This document shows, piece after piece, positions 1 through 8,601 of a stretch of 64,000 nt of DNA. The position numbers were made by a program, and so were the translations under genes. Every line of letters begins with the position of its first letter. Within the stretch, counting starts at the first letter, position 1. The DNA lies in contig NZ_CP092365.1 in the NCBI RefSeq assembly GCF_022370835.2, positions 2,294,001-2,358,000 on the forward strand. The letters are read 5' to 3'. The notes beneath the pieces were generated by a model, which saw nothing but the letters and a program-made list of their open reading frames with translations, searched no databases and was not told where the DNA came from. This stretch comes from Mycolicibacillus parakoreensis. Lineage in GTDB: Bacteria; Actinomycetota; Actinomycetes; Mycobacteriales; Mycobacteriaceae.

Positions 1-66
1 GGTGACCGTGCAGGCGAGCAGGGCGACCAGCGCCACACCGCGCCGCAGGATGTGCAGACCGATCAT
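1..66 (-). CDS. mceE: MceE-type lipoprotein, N-terminal fragment
   Basis: Only the first 22 codons are inside the window; the gene continues beyond base 1. The start ATG (64-66) overlaps the TGA of the upstream mceD gene as ATGA, so it is the fifth gene of the mce operon. The peptide has two Arg (residues 8-9), a hydrophobic stretch and a lipobox LLAC with Cys19, i.e. a lipoprotein signal peptide. In mce operons the fifth mce gene (mceE, LprK-like) typically encodes the lipoprotein, so position and signal agree. The MCE domain itself is not visible here. Confidence 0.8.
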   Translation of the reverse strand, partial: MIGLHILRRGVALVALLACTVT

Positions 67-1508
67 GGTGACGGCTCCCCTTCCGCAGGCGGTGGCCCCG
101 GCACGGGGCCCGGCGGCGGACCGCCCGGCAGCAGCATCCCGTCGAACGTGGTCGGACTCGGCGGGGGCGCCCCGGCGTACAGCGGCGGTGTCGGCGCGGC
201 AGGCAGCCCGTCAGGCGCGTAGGACCCCGGCGGACTCGCCGGATCGTCCCAACCCGGCGGAGGCGCGACATCGCCGTCCAACCCGGTGTAGGCCGAGATC
301 GGCAGCTCCGGTTCTGCCGGGTCCGGTGGACGCTCGGCGTTGGGCATCAACGCCGGATCGGTGTAGATCAGTTTGTCCGGGCTGCCCGACTTGGCCAGAT
401 ACGGGTTGATCGGCAGCGGAAGCCCATTGAAGTTCAGCAGGCGCAGAGCCGGGCCGAGGTACTGCTCGCACAGCTTGCCGGTCTCGGTCGACGTGACGTT
501 GCCGATCGCGCCGGTCATGGTGCAGATCGCCTGCACCGGGTTGGCCATGTTGATGAATCCGAACGACCCGAGCGGGGTGCCGCTGGAGGCGTTGTACATG
601 TTGAGCGTGTTGGCGATCGCGTTCGGCGTGATGTGCAGGATGTTGCGGACCGCGTCCTTGGCGTCGGCCAGAGTCTGAGAGACCTGGGACAACCCGTCGA
701 CCACCTCGACGGTCTCGGCATGGCTGCCGGCGACGAAGTCCCTGACCTCATCGACCGTGTTGGAGAAATCGCGCAGCGCCGCATCGAGATTGGTGCGACT
801 GTCATCGACCACGCTGGTCAGTGTGGCCAGTCGGGACTCGAATGCCACGATCTGCTGATCACTGTCACGCAACGCGGTCACGAAGGTCTGCAGCCCCTCG
901 ATGATGTCGACGATGTCACCGCTGCCCTCGGCGAGTATCCGGGCCACACCCGACATCTGCGCCAACGTCTCCCGCAGCTTGGCGCCGTTGCCGTCCATCG
1001 CCGAGGCGGCACTCTCGAGGAAACGGGACGCCGAGGTTCCCGACACGCCGCTGCGTGGACCCAACTCGGCGGCAAGCCGGTTGAGCTGCGTTTTGACCTC
1101 GTCCCACTCCACCGGCACCGCGGTGCGCTCGCGCGGGATCACCGCGCCGTCGGGCAGGGTAGGGCCGTCGCCGTGGTGATACGCCGGGGTCAGCTGCACG
1201 AACCGGGCGGCCACCAGGTTGGGCGCGACGATGACCGCTTTGGCATCGGCGGGCACCGGAACCGTGCGGTCGACGCGCAAGGTGAGCTTGGTCTGCGGGC
1301 CTTGCGGTTCGATCCGGTCGATGGTGCCGACCTTCACCCCGGAGACCCGAACCTCGTCACCGGGGTAGATCGCGGTGGCGGTCGAGAAATACGCGGTGAT
1401 CGTGGTCGGCTTCAGCACGGTCTGGCGGACCACGAACACCCCGCCGACCAGCAGCAGCACGGCCAGCAGGGCTCCGACGGCAACCCGCAGTGGTTTTCTG
1501 GTCGTCAT
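63..1508 (-). CDS. mceD: MCE family protein MceD
   Basis: 481-residue substrate-binding subunit of an Mce lipid importer, probably forming part of the periplasmic hexameric MlaD-like ring. One N-terminal membrane anchor (about residues 8-28) is followed by an MlaD/MCE domain (about 34-110, with the YPGDEVRVSGVKVGTI core), a long helical MCE_1 region (about 130-300) and a Pro/Gly-rich tail from about residue 390 that is typical of MceC/D/F proteins. Its ATG overlaps the end of mceC (ATGA) and its stop overlaps mceE. Assigned as D because it is fourth in order and directly precedes the lipoprotein gene. Confidence 0.9.
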   Translation of the reverse strand: MTTRKPLRVAVGALLAVLLLVGGVFVVRQTVLKPTTITAYFSTATAIYPGDEVRVSGVKVGTIDRIEPQGPQTKLTLRVDRTVPVPADAKAVIVAPNLVAARFVQLTPAYHHGDGPTLPDGAVIPRERTAVPVEWDEVKTQLNRLAAELGPRSGVSGTSASRFLESAASAMDGNGAKLRETLAQMSGVARILAEGSGDIVDIIEGLQTFVTALRDSDQQIVAFESRLATLTSVVDDSRTNLDAALRDFSNTVDEVRDFVAGSHAETVEVVDGLSQVSQTLADAKDAVRNILHITPNAIANTLNMYNASSGTPLGSFGFINMANPVQAICTMTGAIGNVTSTETGKLCEQYLGPALRLLNFNGLPLPINPYLAKSGSPDKLIYTDPALMPNAERPPDPAEPELPISAYTGLDGDVAPPPGWDDPASPPGSYAPDGLPAAPTPPLYAGAPPPSPTTFDGMLLPGGPPPGPVPGPPPAEGEPSP

Positions 1509-2599
1509 CGCGGTGGCAGGTCTCCCGGTTGGGGGATGCCGTTGACCGGGAACGGGATCTCGGCACGCGGGCCGACGTTGTCCGGCGGCTGGCCGGCGTC
1601 GACGCCGCGCCGGAAACCGAAGATGTAGTCCAGGAACGGCTGGAACAGCTGCGGAATGAGCATGTTGGGGATGTAGGCGCTGTAATACGCGCCGTTGGAG
1701 ACGGTTTCCCCCTGGGTGAGCTCGTATTTGGCCAGACCGGGCAGCGCCTTGGCGAGATTGTCGCGGTTTTTCACCAAGACCTCGTTGAGCGTCTTGAGCT
1801 CATCGAGAGTCGGTTTGAGCTGTTCGTCGTTCTGGGCGACCAGCTCCGACAGCTGCCGCGAGACCGCCGAGGTGCTGGCCAGCAGGCTGACGATCGCCTG
1901 CCGGCGGGTGTTGAGGACGTCGACCAGGCTGTCGGCGTCGAGGATCAGCGAGTTGATCTTCTGGCTGCGCTCGGAGAGCACACCGGTCAGATCGGCAGCG
2001 GATTTCAGCAAGTCGGCCAGGCCTTCGTTGCGGCTGTTCAGCGACCGCGACAGCCGGCTCAACCCGTCGAACGTCGGGCCCAACTGCGGCGCGATCTGGT
2101 CGATCGTCTCCGAGAGGGTGTCCAGGGATCGGTTGAGCGACTCGGTGTCGGTGCCGGCGGTGTTGGTGGTCAGCTCGCCGACCACGTCGGTCAACGAGTA
2201 CGGCGACGAGGTGCGGGTCACCGGGATGACGTCGAGCGCGCGCATCTTGCCGCTGCCGGCCGGTTCCAGCGTCATCACCCGTTCGCCGAGCAACGACCCG
2301 GTGCGGATGTGTGCGGTGGTCTGTGTGCCCAGCCGATGCTTGGCGGCCAGGGTGAAGGTCACCAGTGCGTCGCCGTCGTCGAGGGCGACCTCGGTGACCG
2401 CACCGACCTTGATACCCGACAGCGTGACGTCGGCGCCGTTCTGCAGGCCCCCGGCTTCGGTGAACCGAGCCTGGTAGCGCACCGAGGAGGCCCACTGGAT
2501 CAATTGTTCGGGCTGCAACCCGATCGCCACGATGAAGGCGATCAGCACGATCCCGATCAGGCCCGTGCGGACCAGCCGGAAACCACGGTATCTCAGCAT
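1505..2599 (-). CDS. mceC: MCE family protein MceC
   Basis: 364-residue Mce protein. I place the start at ATG 2599, just after a G-rich ribosome site, rather than at a longer in-frame ATG at 2773 that would overlap mceB and add a 58-residue low-complexity extension. A membrane anchor (about 11-28) is followed by the MCE domain (about 40-110, GLQNGADVTLSGIKVGAV) and a helical region. It is third in the operon, 46 bp after mceB, and overlaps mceD by 4 bp. Likely role: lipid-conducting ring or tube subunit of the envelope Mce complex. The substrate is unknown. Confidence 0.9.
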   Translation of the reverse strand: MLRYRGFRLVRTGLIGIVLIAFIVAIGLQPEQLIQWASSVRYQARFTEAGGLQNGADVTLSGIKVGAVTEVALDDGDALVTFTLAAKHRLGTQTTAHIRTGSLLGERVMTLEPAGSGKMRALDVIPVTRTSSPYSLTDVVGELTTNTAGTDTESLNRSLDTLSETIDQIAPQLGPTFDGLSRLSRSLNSRNEGLADLLKSAADLTGVLSERSQKINSLILDADSLVDVLNTRRQAIVSLLASTSAVSRQLSELVAQNDEQLKPTLDELKTLNEVLVKNRDNLAKALPGLAKYELTQGETVSNGAYYSAYIPNMLIPQLFQPFLDYIFGFRRGVDAGQPPDNVGPRAEIPFPVNGIPQPGDLPPR

Positions 2600-2645
2600 C
2601 GCCGCACCCCCCGTCGTTGCCGCGTCGCGCCGCCGGCCGCCGGGG

Positions 2646-3674
2646 TCAGTCGGTGTCGGTGCATCGGCCCTCCTCCGACTTGACCCAGGGGAAGACCGCG
2701 GTGCGGCCCTGGACATCGCTGACGCGGATCTGCACGGCACACAGGTAGTACTGGATGAAACCGCCGTAGGCACCGAGCCGGATGGCCTTGCGATAGTTCT
2801 CCGGCGCCTTCTGCAGCGACATGTCCAGCCCGCCCAGGTCGGCGTTGATGGCCGTCGCCAGGCGGAAGGTCTCGTGGATGGTCCGGGTCAGCGGATCGCG
2901 GGCGTCGCCCAACAGATCGGCCAGCGACGCGGTGCCCCGATCCAGCGCTGTCACCGCATTCCCGATCGCGTCGCGGTCCTCGGCCAGTCCGCTGACCAAC
3001 TCGCTGATCCGGTCGACCGCCCCGGCCAGCCGCTCATCCCCCTTGTTGAGGGTGGCCAGCACCGTCTGCAGGTTGTCGATCAGGGACTCGATCACCTGGT
3101 TGTTGTCGGCCAGCGACGTCGAGAACGACGACGTCTGCGACAGCATCGAATCGATGGTGCCGCCCTCGCCCTGCATGACCTGGATCAGCGACGCGGTCAG
3201 GGCATTGACGTCCTCGGGATTGAGCCCGCGGATCACCGGTTTGAGCCCGTTGAGCAACAGATCCAGGTCCAGCGCGGGTGCGGTCGATTCAAGCGGGATC
3301 TGCGCTCCCGCCGGCAGCAGCCGGGTCGACCCGGGCCCCTGCTGAAGCTCCAGGTAGCGGTCACCGACGAGGTTCAGATACCGCACGGAGGCCTGGGTGC
3401 CCTGGGTCAACGCGACCTTGCGGTCGGCGTCGAAGTTGACCAACACCGTGCCGTCGGGGCGCAGCGCCACGCCGCGCACGGTGCCCACCCGGACCCCGGC
3501 GACCCGCACGCTGTCGCCGGACTTCAGCCGGGAGGCGTCGGCGAACACGGCCTCGTAGGCGGTTCTCGGTCCGGTCTGGACTTCACCGAAGATCGCGAAC
3601 AGCAACGCCGTCGCCAGCGACATCACCACGGCGAAGCTGCCGAACTTGACCAAAGTCCCCGCGAGGCCCCTCAT
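2646..3674 (-). CDS. mceB: MCE family protein MceB
   Basis: 342-residue Mce protein with an N-terminal membrane segment (about 9-31), an MCE domain (about 38-115, containing LKSGDSVRVAGVRVGTV) and a helical MCE_1 region; the C-terminal part has two Cys near LCAVQ and GRCTD. Its ATG at 3674 overlaps the mceA stop (ATGA), which shows translational coupling. Second in mce order. Part of the envelope-spanning lipid import complex by family knowledge; substrate not deducible. Confidence 0.9.
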   Translation of the reverse strand: MRGLAGTLVKFGSFAVVMSLATALLFAIFGEVQTGPRTAYEAVFADASRLKSGDSVRVAGVRVGTVRGVALRPDGTVLVNFDADRKVALTQGTQASVRYLNLVGDRYLELQQGPGSTRLLPAGAQIPLESTAPALDLDLLLNGLKPVIRGLNPEDVNALTASLIQVMQGEGGTIDSMLSQTSSFSTSLADNNQVIESLIDNLQTVLATLNKGDERLAGAVDRISELVSGLAEDRDAIGNAVTALDRGTASLADLLGDARDPLTRTIHETFRLATAINADLGGLDMSLQKAPENYRKAIRLGAYGGFIQYYLCAVQIRVSDVQGRTAVFPWVKSEEGRCTDTD

Positions 3675-4876
3675 CCGGGCATCCCCACCTGGGCGCTGTT
3701 GCGGGGCGGGCCACCGATCGGGCCGAACAGCGCCTCTTTGAGCCCGTCGGAGTTGATCAGGATGCCCTGGTTGCCGTACTCGTAGGGGTCGGCGCCGACA
3801 TCGGCGATGAGCGAGGGGACCCGGAACTCCGGCGGCACGTCGGGCAGGCCCAGATCACTGCAGTAGGACCGCTCGGCGGTGGCCGACACCTTCGGCAGGT
3901 GATCGGGGTAGCGATACCGCTCCCTACCCAAAGTGAAGCTGGCCGAGATGATGATGCCCGGCACCTGGAACGGCGGCGACTTCGCGAACGGCACCAAGCC
4001 GCCGATCGCGCAGCCGAGATGCTCGTGGTATTTGTCGAGCAGCGCGGCGGTCGGCTCCAGCGCCCGGGTCAGGTCCGTGAGCACAGCGCGGTTCTCGCCC
4101 ACCACCTCGTTGCCGGTGTCGGCCAGACCGATGGCACTGAGCAGGAAGGTGTTCAGGTTGTCGCGCTCCTCGACGATACTGTCGCTGATGACGGACGTAT
4201 TGGCGAGGATGTCGGTGAGATCCGGTGCCGCGTCGGCGTAGGAGCGCGCCACCGACGGCATCGTGGCGGCCTCGTGTTCCAAGATGTCCAGGCTGGGTTC
4301 GAGCTCGGCCAGCAGGTGGTCGAAATCGGTGAGCGCCTGGCCGATCTTGTGCCCACGACCGTTGAAGGCCGTCGAGACCGCGCCCAGGGTCTCGTTGAGC
4401 TTCATCGGGTCGATCTTGTCGAGCAGCCGGACGAGCTGCTGGAAGACCGTGTTGATTTCCACGGTGACGTGTTCACCGGAGAGCACTTGCCCGGCGCGCA
4501 ACCGTGCCGACACCGGGGCGGCCGGCGCAACGAGTTCGACCGACTTGGCGCCGAACACCGTGGTGGAGGCGATCCGGGCGGAGACGTTGGCCGGGATCAG
4601 GCGCAGCTGTCCGGGATCCAACCGCAGGTGCAGCACGGCGGTGCCGTCGGGCCGGGGCTCGATGTCCCCCACCTTGCCCACCTGCACGCCCCGCATCTTC
4701 ACCTTGGCGTCCGGCTGCATCACCAGCCCGGCACGCTCAGAGAGCACCGTGACCGGAACCGTCGTGGTGAAACTGCCACGAAACAGGCCCACCGGCACGA
4801 CGATCAGGACCGCGATCACTGCCAGCGTCGCCAAGCCGATCAGCGGGCGGCGGTAGGCGGCCAGTCGACCGGCCAT
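3671..4876 (-). CDS. mceA: MCE family protein MceA
   Basis: 401-residue first Mce protein of the operon. It has an N-terminal TM helix (about residues 10-32), an MCE domain (about 38-115, VMQPDAKVKMRGVQVGKVG) and a long helical MCE_1 domain. Mycobacterial mce operons normally begin with two yrbE permease genes directly upstream of mceA. Here the upstream position is taken by a 34-codon ORF and then a divergent promoter, so the permease pair is absent or elsewhere. The ATG at 4876 overlaps the stop of that small ORF as TGATG. Expression probably starts at the operator-containing region 5000-5031. Confidence 0.9.
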   Translation of the reverse strand: MAGRLAAYRRPLIGLATLAVIAVLIVVPVGLFRGSFTTTVPVTVLSERAGLVMQPDAKVKMRGVQVGKVGDIEPRPDGTAVLHLRLDPGQLRLIPANVSARIASTTVFGAKSVELVAPAAPVSARLRAGQVLSGEHVTVEINTVFQQLVRLLDKIDPMKLNETLGAVSTAFNGRGHKIGQALTDFDHLLAELEPSLDILEHEAATMPSVARSYADAAPDLTDILANTSVISDSIVEERDNLNTFLLSAIGLADTGNEVVGENRAVLTDLTRALEPTAALLDKYHEHLGCAIGGLVPFAKSPPFQVPGIIISASFTLGRERYRYPDHLPKVSATAERSYCSDLGLPDVPPEFRVPSLIADVGADPYEYGNQGILINSDGLKEALFGPIGGPPRNSAQVGMPG

Positions 4877-4980
4877 CAGCGTCCGACGTTCCGGCGCAGG
4901 CCGAAGGCCGCGCCACCGTTGCGCCGCACCCGCCCGTTTCCGGTGGTCGAGGCCGCATCGTCAGCGCCCTGGGCCCGCAT
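4876..4980 (-). CDS. possible 34-aa leader ORF of the mce operon
   Basis: Short ORF running MRAQGADDAASTT... to ...GLRRNVGR. Start ATG (4978-4980) has a strong Shine-Dalgarno GGAGG at a spacing of 8 nt, and its TGA overlaps the mceA start (TGATG), so it could couple ribosomes into mceA. No membrane segment or recognisable domain; the composition is polar, Gly/Arg rich. It could be a leader peptide, a remnant N-terminus, or simply the translated 5' leader. An alternative GTG five codons upstream lacks a ribosome site. No homologue recognised. Confidence 0.45.
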   Translation of the reverse strand: MRAQGADDAASTTGNGRVRRNGGAAFGLRRNVGR

Positions 4981-4999
4981 GAAGTTCGCCTCCACAATG

Positions 5000-5014
5000 G
5001 ATAACTTTGTTCTC
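5000..5014. promoter_or_regulatory. operator copy 1 (mce promoter)
   Basis: GATAAC-TTT-GTTCTC, a 6-3-6 inverted repeat with one arm mismatch. It belongs to the GAGAAT-N3-ATTCTC family found ten times in the window. It sits 19 bp upstream of the small ORF that precedes mceA and just downstream of a likely -10 (TATGAT on the minus strand, 5026-5031), where a bound repressor would block transcription. Degenerate copy, therefore moderate confidence. Confidence 0.5.
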
Positions 5015-5146
5015 ACTATCGGCGAATCATACATTTGCGGTCCGGGAACACAAGCGTTTTTGCGATCTCACAGCCGTGGGTCCCGCGCCGGCTCGCCACG
5101 GACTCCGGGGGCTCCGACCCAGCTGAGAGACGGTTTGTCGCAACCC

Positions 5147-5180
5147 TTGTCATAAAGTCCCGCGCGAGAGTACAATTCTC
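5147..5180 (+). promoter_or_regulatory. promoter with operator copy 2 (SDR/P450 operon)
   Basis: TTGTCA (5147-5152), 18 bp spacing, TACAAT (5171-5176) form a sigmaA-like promoter for the plus-strand operon starting at 5225. The -10 lies inside the palindrome GAGAGT-ACA-ATTCTC (5166-5180), one base from the island consensus. A repressor bound here would cover the -10 element, the arrangement expected for TetR-type repression. Confidence 0.65.
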
Positions 5181-5224
5181 GACGTACGGAAGGCGTGATC
5201 TTGTAAAGTCAGCGTGGACGGGTC

Positions 5225-5938
5225 ATGAAGACGGCGGTGGTGACGGGAGGAGCATCGGGCATCGGTGCCGCGATCGTGGCCCGACTGCGCGCCGACGGAT
5301 ATCGGGTCGCGGTCTTCGACCGTGCCGTGAGCGAGGCGGCCGCGGCCGATGAGTGGGCGTTCGCGGCCGATGTCACCGACCGTGCCCAACTTGATGCGGC
5401 ACTCGCCCGCGTGCGCGACCAGGCGGGCCCGGTCACCATTGTGGTCAACGCGGCCGGCGCCGACGGCTTCAAACGGTTCTCCCGCATCGCCTTCGCGGAG
5501 TGGCAGCGGATCATCGACGTGAACCTCAACGGCGTCTTCCACACCATCCAGGCGACCCTGCCGGACATGGTGGAGGCCGGGTGGGGACGCATCGTCAACA
5601 TCTCCTCCTCGAGCACCCACTCGGGCACCCCGTACATGAGCCACTATGTCGCCGCGAAATCGGCGGTCAACGGATTGACCAAGAGTCTCGCCCTGGAGTA
5701 CGGGCCGAACGGGATCACGGTCAACGCCGTACCACCCGGTTTCATCGACACACCGATGTTGCGCAACGCCGACCGACAGGGCTTCCTCGGCGACATCGAG
5801 GACAACATCGCCAAGACGCCGGTGCGTCGGATCGGCAGGCCGGAGGACATCGCCGCCGCGTGCGCGTTCTTCGTCTCCGAGGAAGCCGGCTACATCACCG
5901 GCCAGATCCTCGGAGTCAACGGCGGCCGGAACACCTAG
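5225..5938 (+). CDS. SDR-family NAD(P)-dependent oxidoreductase
   Basis: 237-residue classical short-chain dehydrogenase. It has the cofactor motif TGGASGIG (residues 7-14), NAAG (75-78), N100, the catalytic Ser at about 128-130, and Y141/K145 of YxxxK. The C-terminal half has the GFIDTPM and YITGQILGVNGG features of FabG-like and 3-hydroxyacyl-CoA or hydroxysteroid dehydrogenases. First gene of an operon with a mycofactocin-type SDR, ferredoxin, P450 and 2OG dioxygenase. Likely oxidises an alcohol or 3-hydroxyacyl intermediate in the cytoplasm. The substrate is not deducible. Transcribed from the operator-covered promoter at 5147-5180. Confidence 0.85.
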   Translation: MKTAVVTGGASGIGAAIVARLRADGYRVAVFDRAVSEAAAADEWAFAADVTDRAQLDAALARVRDQAGPVTIVVNAAGADGFKRFSRIAFAEWQRIIDVNLNGVFHTIQATLPDMVEAGWGRIVNISSSSTHSGTPYMSHYVAAKSAVNGLTKSLALEYGPNGITVNAVPPGFIDTPMLRNADRQGFLGDIEDNIAKTPVRRIGRPEDIAAACAFFVSEEAGYITGQILGVNGGRNT

Positions 5939-5988
5939 CACGCGACTTCCTGCCGGTTCAACAAGTGCAGACAACGAAAGGACTACCC

Positions 5989-6849
5989 GTGGGACGTGTT
6001 GCAGACAAGGTCGCGTTCATCACCGGCGCGGCGCGCGGACAAGGCCGCAGCCACGCGCTGCGGCTGGCCGAAGAGGGCGCCGACATCATCGCCGTGGACC
6101 TCTGCGAGGACATCGACACCATCGGTTACCCGATGGCCAGACCCGAGGATCTCGACGAGACCGCCACGCTGGTCGAGAAGACCGGGCGCCGCATCGTGAC
6201 CGCACAGGCCGACGTCCGCGAGGCCGCACAACTGAAGTCCGCCCTGGACAACGGCCTGGCGGAGCTCGGCAAGGTCGACATCGTCGTCGCCCAGGCCGGC
6301 GTTGCCGGGATGAAGGGGCAGCCGCCGCTGCAGGCCTGGACCGATGTGATCAACACCAACCTGGTCGGCACCATCAACGCCATCCAGGTTGCGCTGCCCC
6401 ATCTGGACAACGGGGCCTCGATCATCGCGACAGCATCAGCGGCCGCCCTGATGGACGCACACCAAAAAGCCAACCCCGGCGGCGATCCCGGCGGCATGGC
6501 CTACATGACATCGAAACGCCTGATGGCGCACTACATTCATGATCTGGCTACCGAACTGGCGGTTCGCGGGATCCGCGCCAACGTCATCCACCCCACCAAC
6601 TGCAACACCGACATGCTGCAGAGCGAGCCGATGTACCGCTCGTTCCGACCGGATTTGGAGAATCCGGGCCGCGCCGATGCCGAGCCGGCGTTCTACGTCC
6701 AGCAGGCGATGAAGGTGCCGTTCATCGAACCCGACGACATCAGCAATGCCGTGTTGTGGCTCGCCTCGGAGGAATCCCGGTATGTGACCGGTATGCAGTT
6801 GCGCGTCGACGCGGGCGGCTATCTGAAGTGGTACGACTACCACGTCTGA
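5989..6849 (+). CDS. mycofactocin-dependent SDR (carveol dehydrogenase-like)
   Basis: 286 residues starting at GTG 5989, preceded by AAAGGA. It has the features of the mycofactocin-coupled SDR subfamily: GAARGQGRSHA cofactor loop, ADIIAVDLC after beta-2, YMTSK catalytic pair, and the C-terminal YVTGMQLRVDAGGYLK. By family knowledge these enzymes hold NAD without exchange and re-oxidise it through the redox peptide mycofactocin; carveol dehydrogenase is the type member. It follows another SDR by 50 bp and precedes a ferredoxin/P450 pair, so it may oxidise an alcohol made by that P450. A longer in-frame ORF from 5500 overlaps the upstream SDR and is rejected. Confidence 0.85.
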   Translation: MGRVADKVAFITGAARGQGRSHALRLAEEGADIIAVDLCEDIDTIGYPMARPEDLDETATLVEKTGRRIVTAQADVREAAQLKSALDNGLAELGKVDIVVAQAGVAGMKGQPPLQAWTDVINTNLVGTINAIQVALPHLDNGASIIATASAAALMDAHQKANPGGDPGGMAYMTSKRLMAHYIHDLATELAVRGIRANVIHPTNCNTDMLQSEPMYRSFRPDLENPGRADAEPAFYVQQAMKVPFIEPDDISNAVLWLASEESRYVTGMQLRVDAGGYLKWYDYHV

Positions 6850-6898
6850 CACATCTGACCATGCGACACCGAACATCGGCAGACAGGAAAGGAGCCCC

Positions 6899-7150
6899 AT
6901 GAAGGTCTGGGTTGATCCGCAACGATGCCAGGGGCACGGGCTCTGCCACATGATCGCCCCGGAATCATTTGACCTCGACGACGTCGACGGTCACTCGACC
7001 GCGGTCACCGCAGACGTTGCCGCCGACCAGGAGGAGCTGGTCACCGAAGCCATGCAATCGTGCCCGGAGCGCGCCATCTTCATCGACGGCAAGAACGCCG
7101 CCGATGAGTACGCCACTGGGGAAGGACAGCCAGATTGGATGACGCAATGA
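6899..7150 (+). CDS. [3Fe-4S] ferredoxin, P450 partner
   Basis: 83-residue ferredoxin with CX2HX2C (C10, H13, C16) and C55-Pro. In a [4Fe-4S] ferredoxin the middle position would be Cys; His there is common in actinobacterial P450 ferredoxins that bind a [3Fe-4S] cluster. GGAG lies upstream of the ATG. Its TGA overlaps the ATG of the following P450 gene (ATGA), so it is almost certainly that enzyme's electron donor. Confidence 0.9.
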   Translation: MKVWVDPQRCQGHGLCHMIAPESFDLDDVDGHSTAVTADVAADQEELVTEAMQSCPERAIFIDGKNAADEYATGEGQPDWMTQ

Positions 7151-8550
7151 GTGTTGACGACAGCGTGGAAACCAACGCCGAGGACGCCACCGCCGACGGC
7201 TCCGCCGACTTGAGCGACCACAAGCGGGAGCGCCTCTACCATTTCGATCGCCACACCCCGGAGTATCGCGAACAGTTCCTGGACATCACCAAGGAGATGC
7301 ACGAAAAGTGCCCGATGGCCTGGAGCGAGACCTACGACGGCCACTGGGTCGCCGCCGGCGCCCAGGAGGTCTTCGAACTGGCCCGGTGCCCGTACGTCTC
7401 CAACGACCACGACATCCACAATGAACGGCGCGGCTATAAGGGCATCTCGATCCCGCCGGCCAAACGTGCGGCCAACCGCGGCGGCGTGCTGGAAATGGAC
7501 GGGGAGGAACAGCAGTTCTACCGCCAACTGCTCAACCCGTACATGTCACCGGCCGCCATCAAGCGATGGATCCCGTTCATCAACGAGATCACCCGTGCGG
7601 CGATCAACGAGAAGATCGAACAGGGGCGCATCGACTTCGTCGACGATCTGGCCAACATCGTTCCGGCCGTCTTCACCCTGGCGATCCTCGGTATCCCGCT
7701 GAAGAACTGGACCATCTACTGCGAGCCGGTGCATGCCGCGGTCTACACCCCCGAGCATGACCCGGACTCGGTGCGCGTCGCCGAGCTCCACCGGGAAATG
7801 GGGCTGGACCTGCTCACCCACTACACCGAGATCAAGGCGAACCCGCGGCCCGGGATCGTCAACGCACTGGCCCAGGCACGCCGCGACGGTGAGCCGATCT
7901 CCGACCTGGACGCGCTGTCCATGGTGGGGGTGGTGATCGGCGGGGGCTTTGACACCACCACGGCGCTGACCGCCCACACCCTGGAGTGGCTGGCGCAGCA
8001 TCCCGATGAGCGCGAACGCCTCAGCCGTGAGCGCGACAAGCTGTTCAATCACGCCACCGAGGAGTTCCTGCGCTACTTCACCCCTGCCCCCGGCGATGGG
8101 CGCACCTTCTCCGAGGACGTCGAGGTGGCCGGGGTGAAGGTCAAAGAGGGTGAGCGGCTGTGGCTGTCCTGGGCGATGGCCAACCGGGATCCGTCGGCGT
8201 TCAACGAGCCCGACAAGCTCATCATGGACCGCAAGGGCAACCGGCACTTCAGCTTCGGGTTGGGTGTGCACCGCTGCATCGGTTCGCATGTCGCGCGGGC
8301 GGTGTACAAGTCGATGGTGCTCGCGGTGCTCGACCGGATGCCGGACTACCGCTGCGAGCCAGAGGGGACCGTGCACTACGACACGATCGGCGTCATCCAG
8401 GGGATGCGTCATCTGCCGGCGACCTTCACCCCCGGCGAGCCGATCGGACCGGGCCTCGAGGAGACCCTCGAGAAACTGCAGCGGATCTGCGACGAGCAGG
8501 AATGCGCCCGGCCGATCACCGAACTCAAAGACGAGGTCGTCATCGGCTGA
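7147..8550 (+). CDS. cytochrome P450
   Basis: 467-residue soluble bacterial P450. Heme-binding motif FGLGVHRCIG with Cys377; I-helix GGGFDTTTA carries the usual acid-alcohol pair; EEFLR supplies the K-helix ExxR. The ATG at 7147 overlaps the ferredoxin stop; an earlier in-frame ATG (7135) inside the ferredoxin is less likely. The N-terminus is acidic and soluble (about 35 residues). Likely hydroxylates the substrate or an early intermediate. The extended C-terminus beyond the fold (about residues 430-467) resembles that of other actinobacterial terpene/steroid-type P450s, but I cannot assign a CYP family. Confidence 0.9.
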   Translation: MSVDDSVETNAEDATADGSADLSDHKRERLYHFDRHTPEYREQFLDITKEMHEKCPMAWSETYDGHWVAAGAQEVFELARCPYVSNDHDIHNERRGYKGISIPPAKRAANRGGVLEMDGEEQQFYRQLLNPYMSPAAIKRWIPFINEITRAAINEKIEQGRIDFVDDLANIVPAVFTLAILGIPLKNWTIYCEPVHAAVYTPEHDPDSVRVAELHREMGLDLLTHYTEIKANPRPGIVNALAQARRDGEPISDLDALSMVGVVIGGGFDTTTALTAHTLEWLAQHPDERERLSRERDKLFNHATEEFLRYFTPAPGDGRTFSEDVEVAGVKVKEGERLWLSWAMANRDPSAFNEPDKLIMDRKGNRHFSFGLGVHRCIGSHVARAVYKSMVLAVLDRMPDYRCEPEGTVHYDTIGVIQGMRHLPATFTPGEPIGPGLEETLEKLQRICDEQECARPITELKDEVVIG

Positions 8551-8601
8551 CGCGTCTCGACGTCAACACCATCGCCGACAGTACGAGGGTAGGGCAGCGC
8601 C

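Noticed and set aside
633..1628. Plus-strand ORF opposite mceD
   Set aside because: Typical GC-rich antisense frame: Arg/Gly/His rich, no motif, opposite a clear MCE gene.
3899..5155. 418-codon plus-strand ORF opposite mceA
   Set aside because: Antisense shadow of mceA with low-complexity content; it would also run into the divergent promoter.
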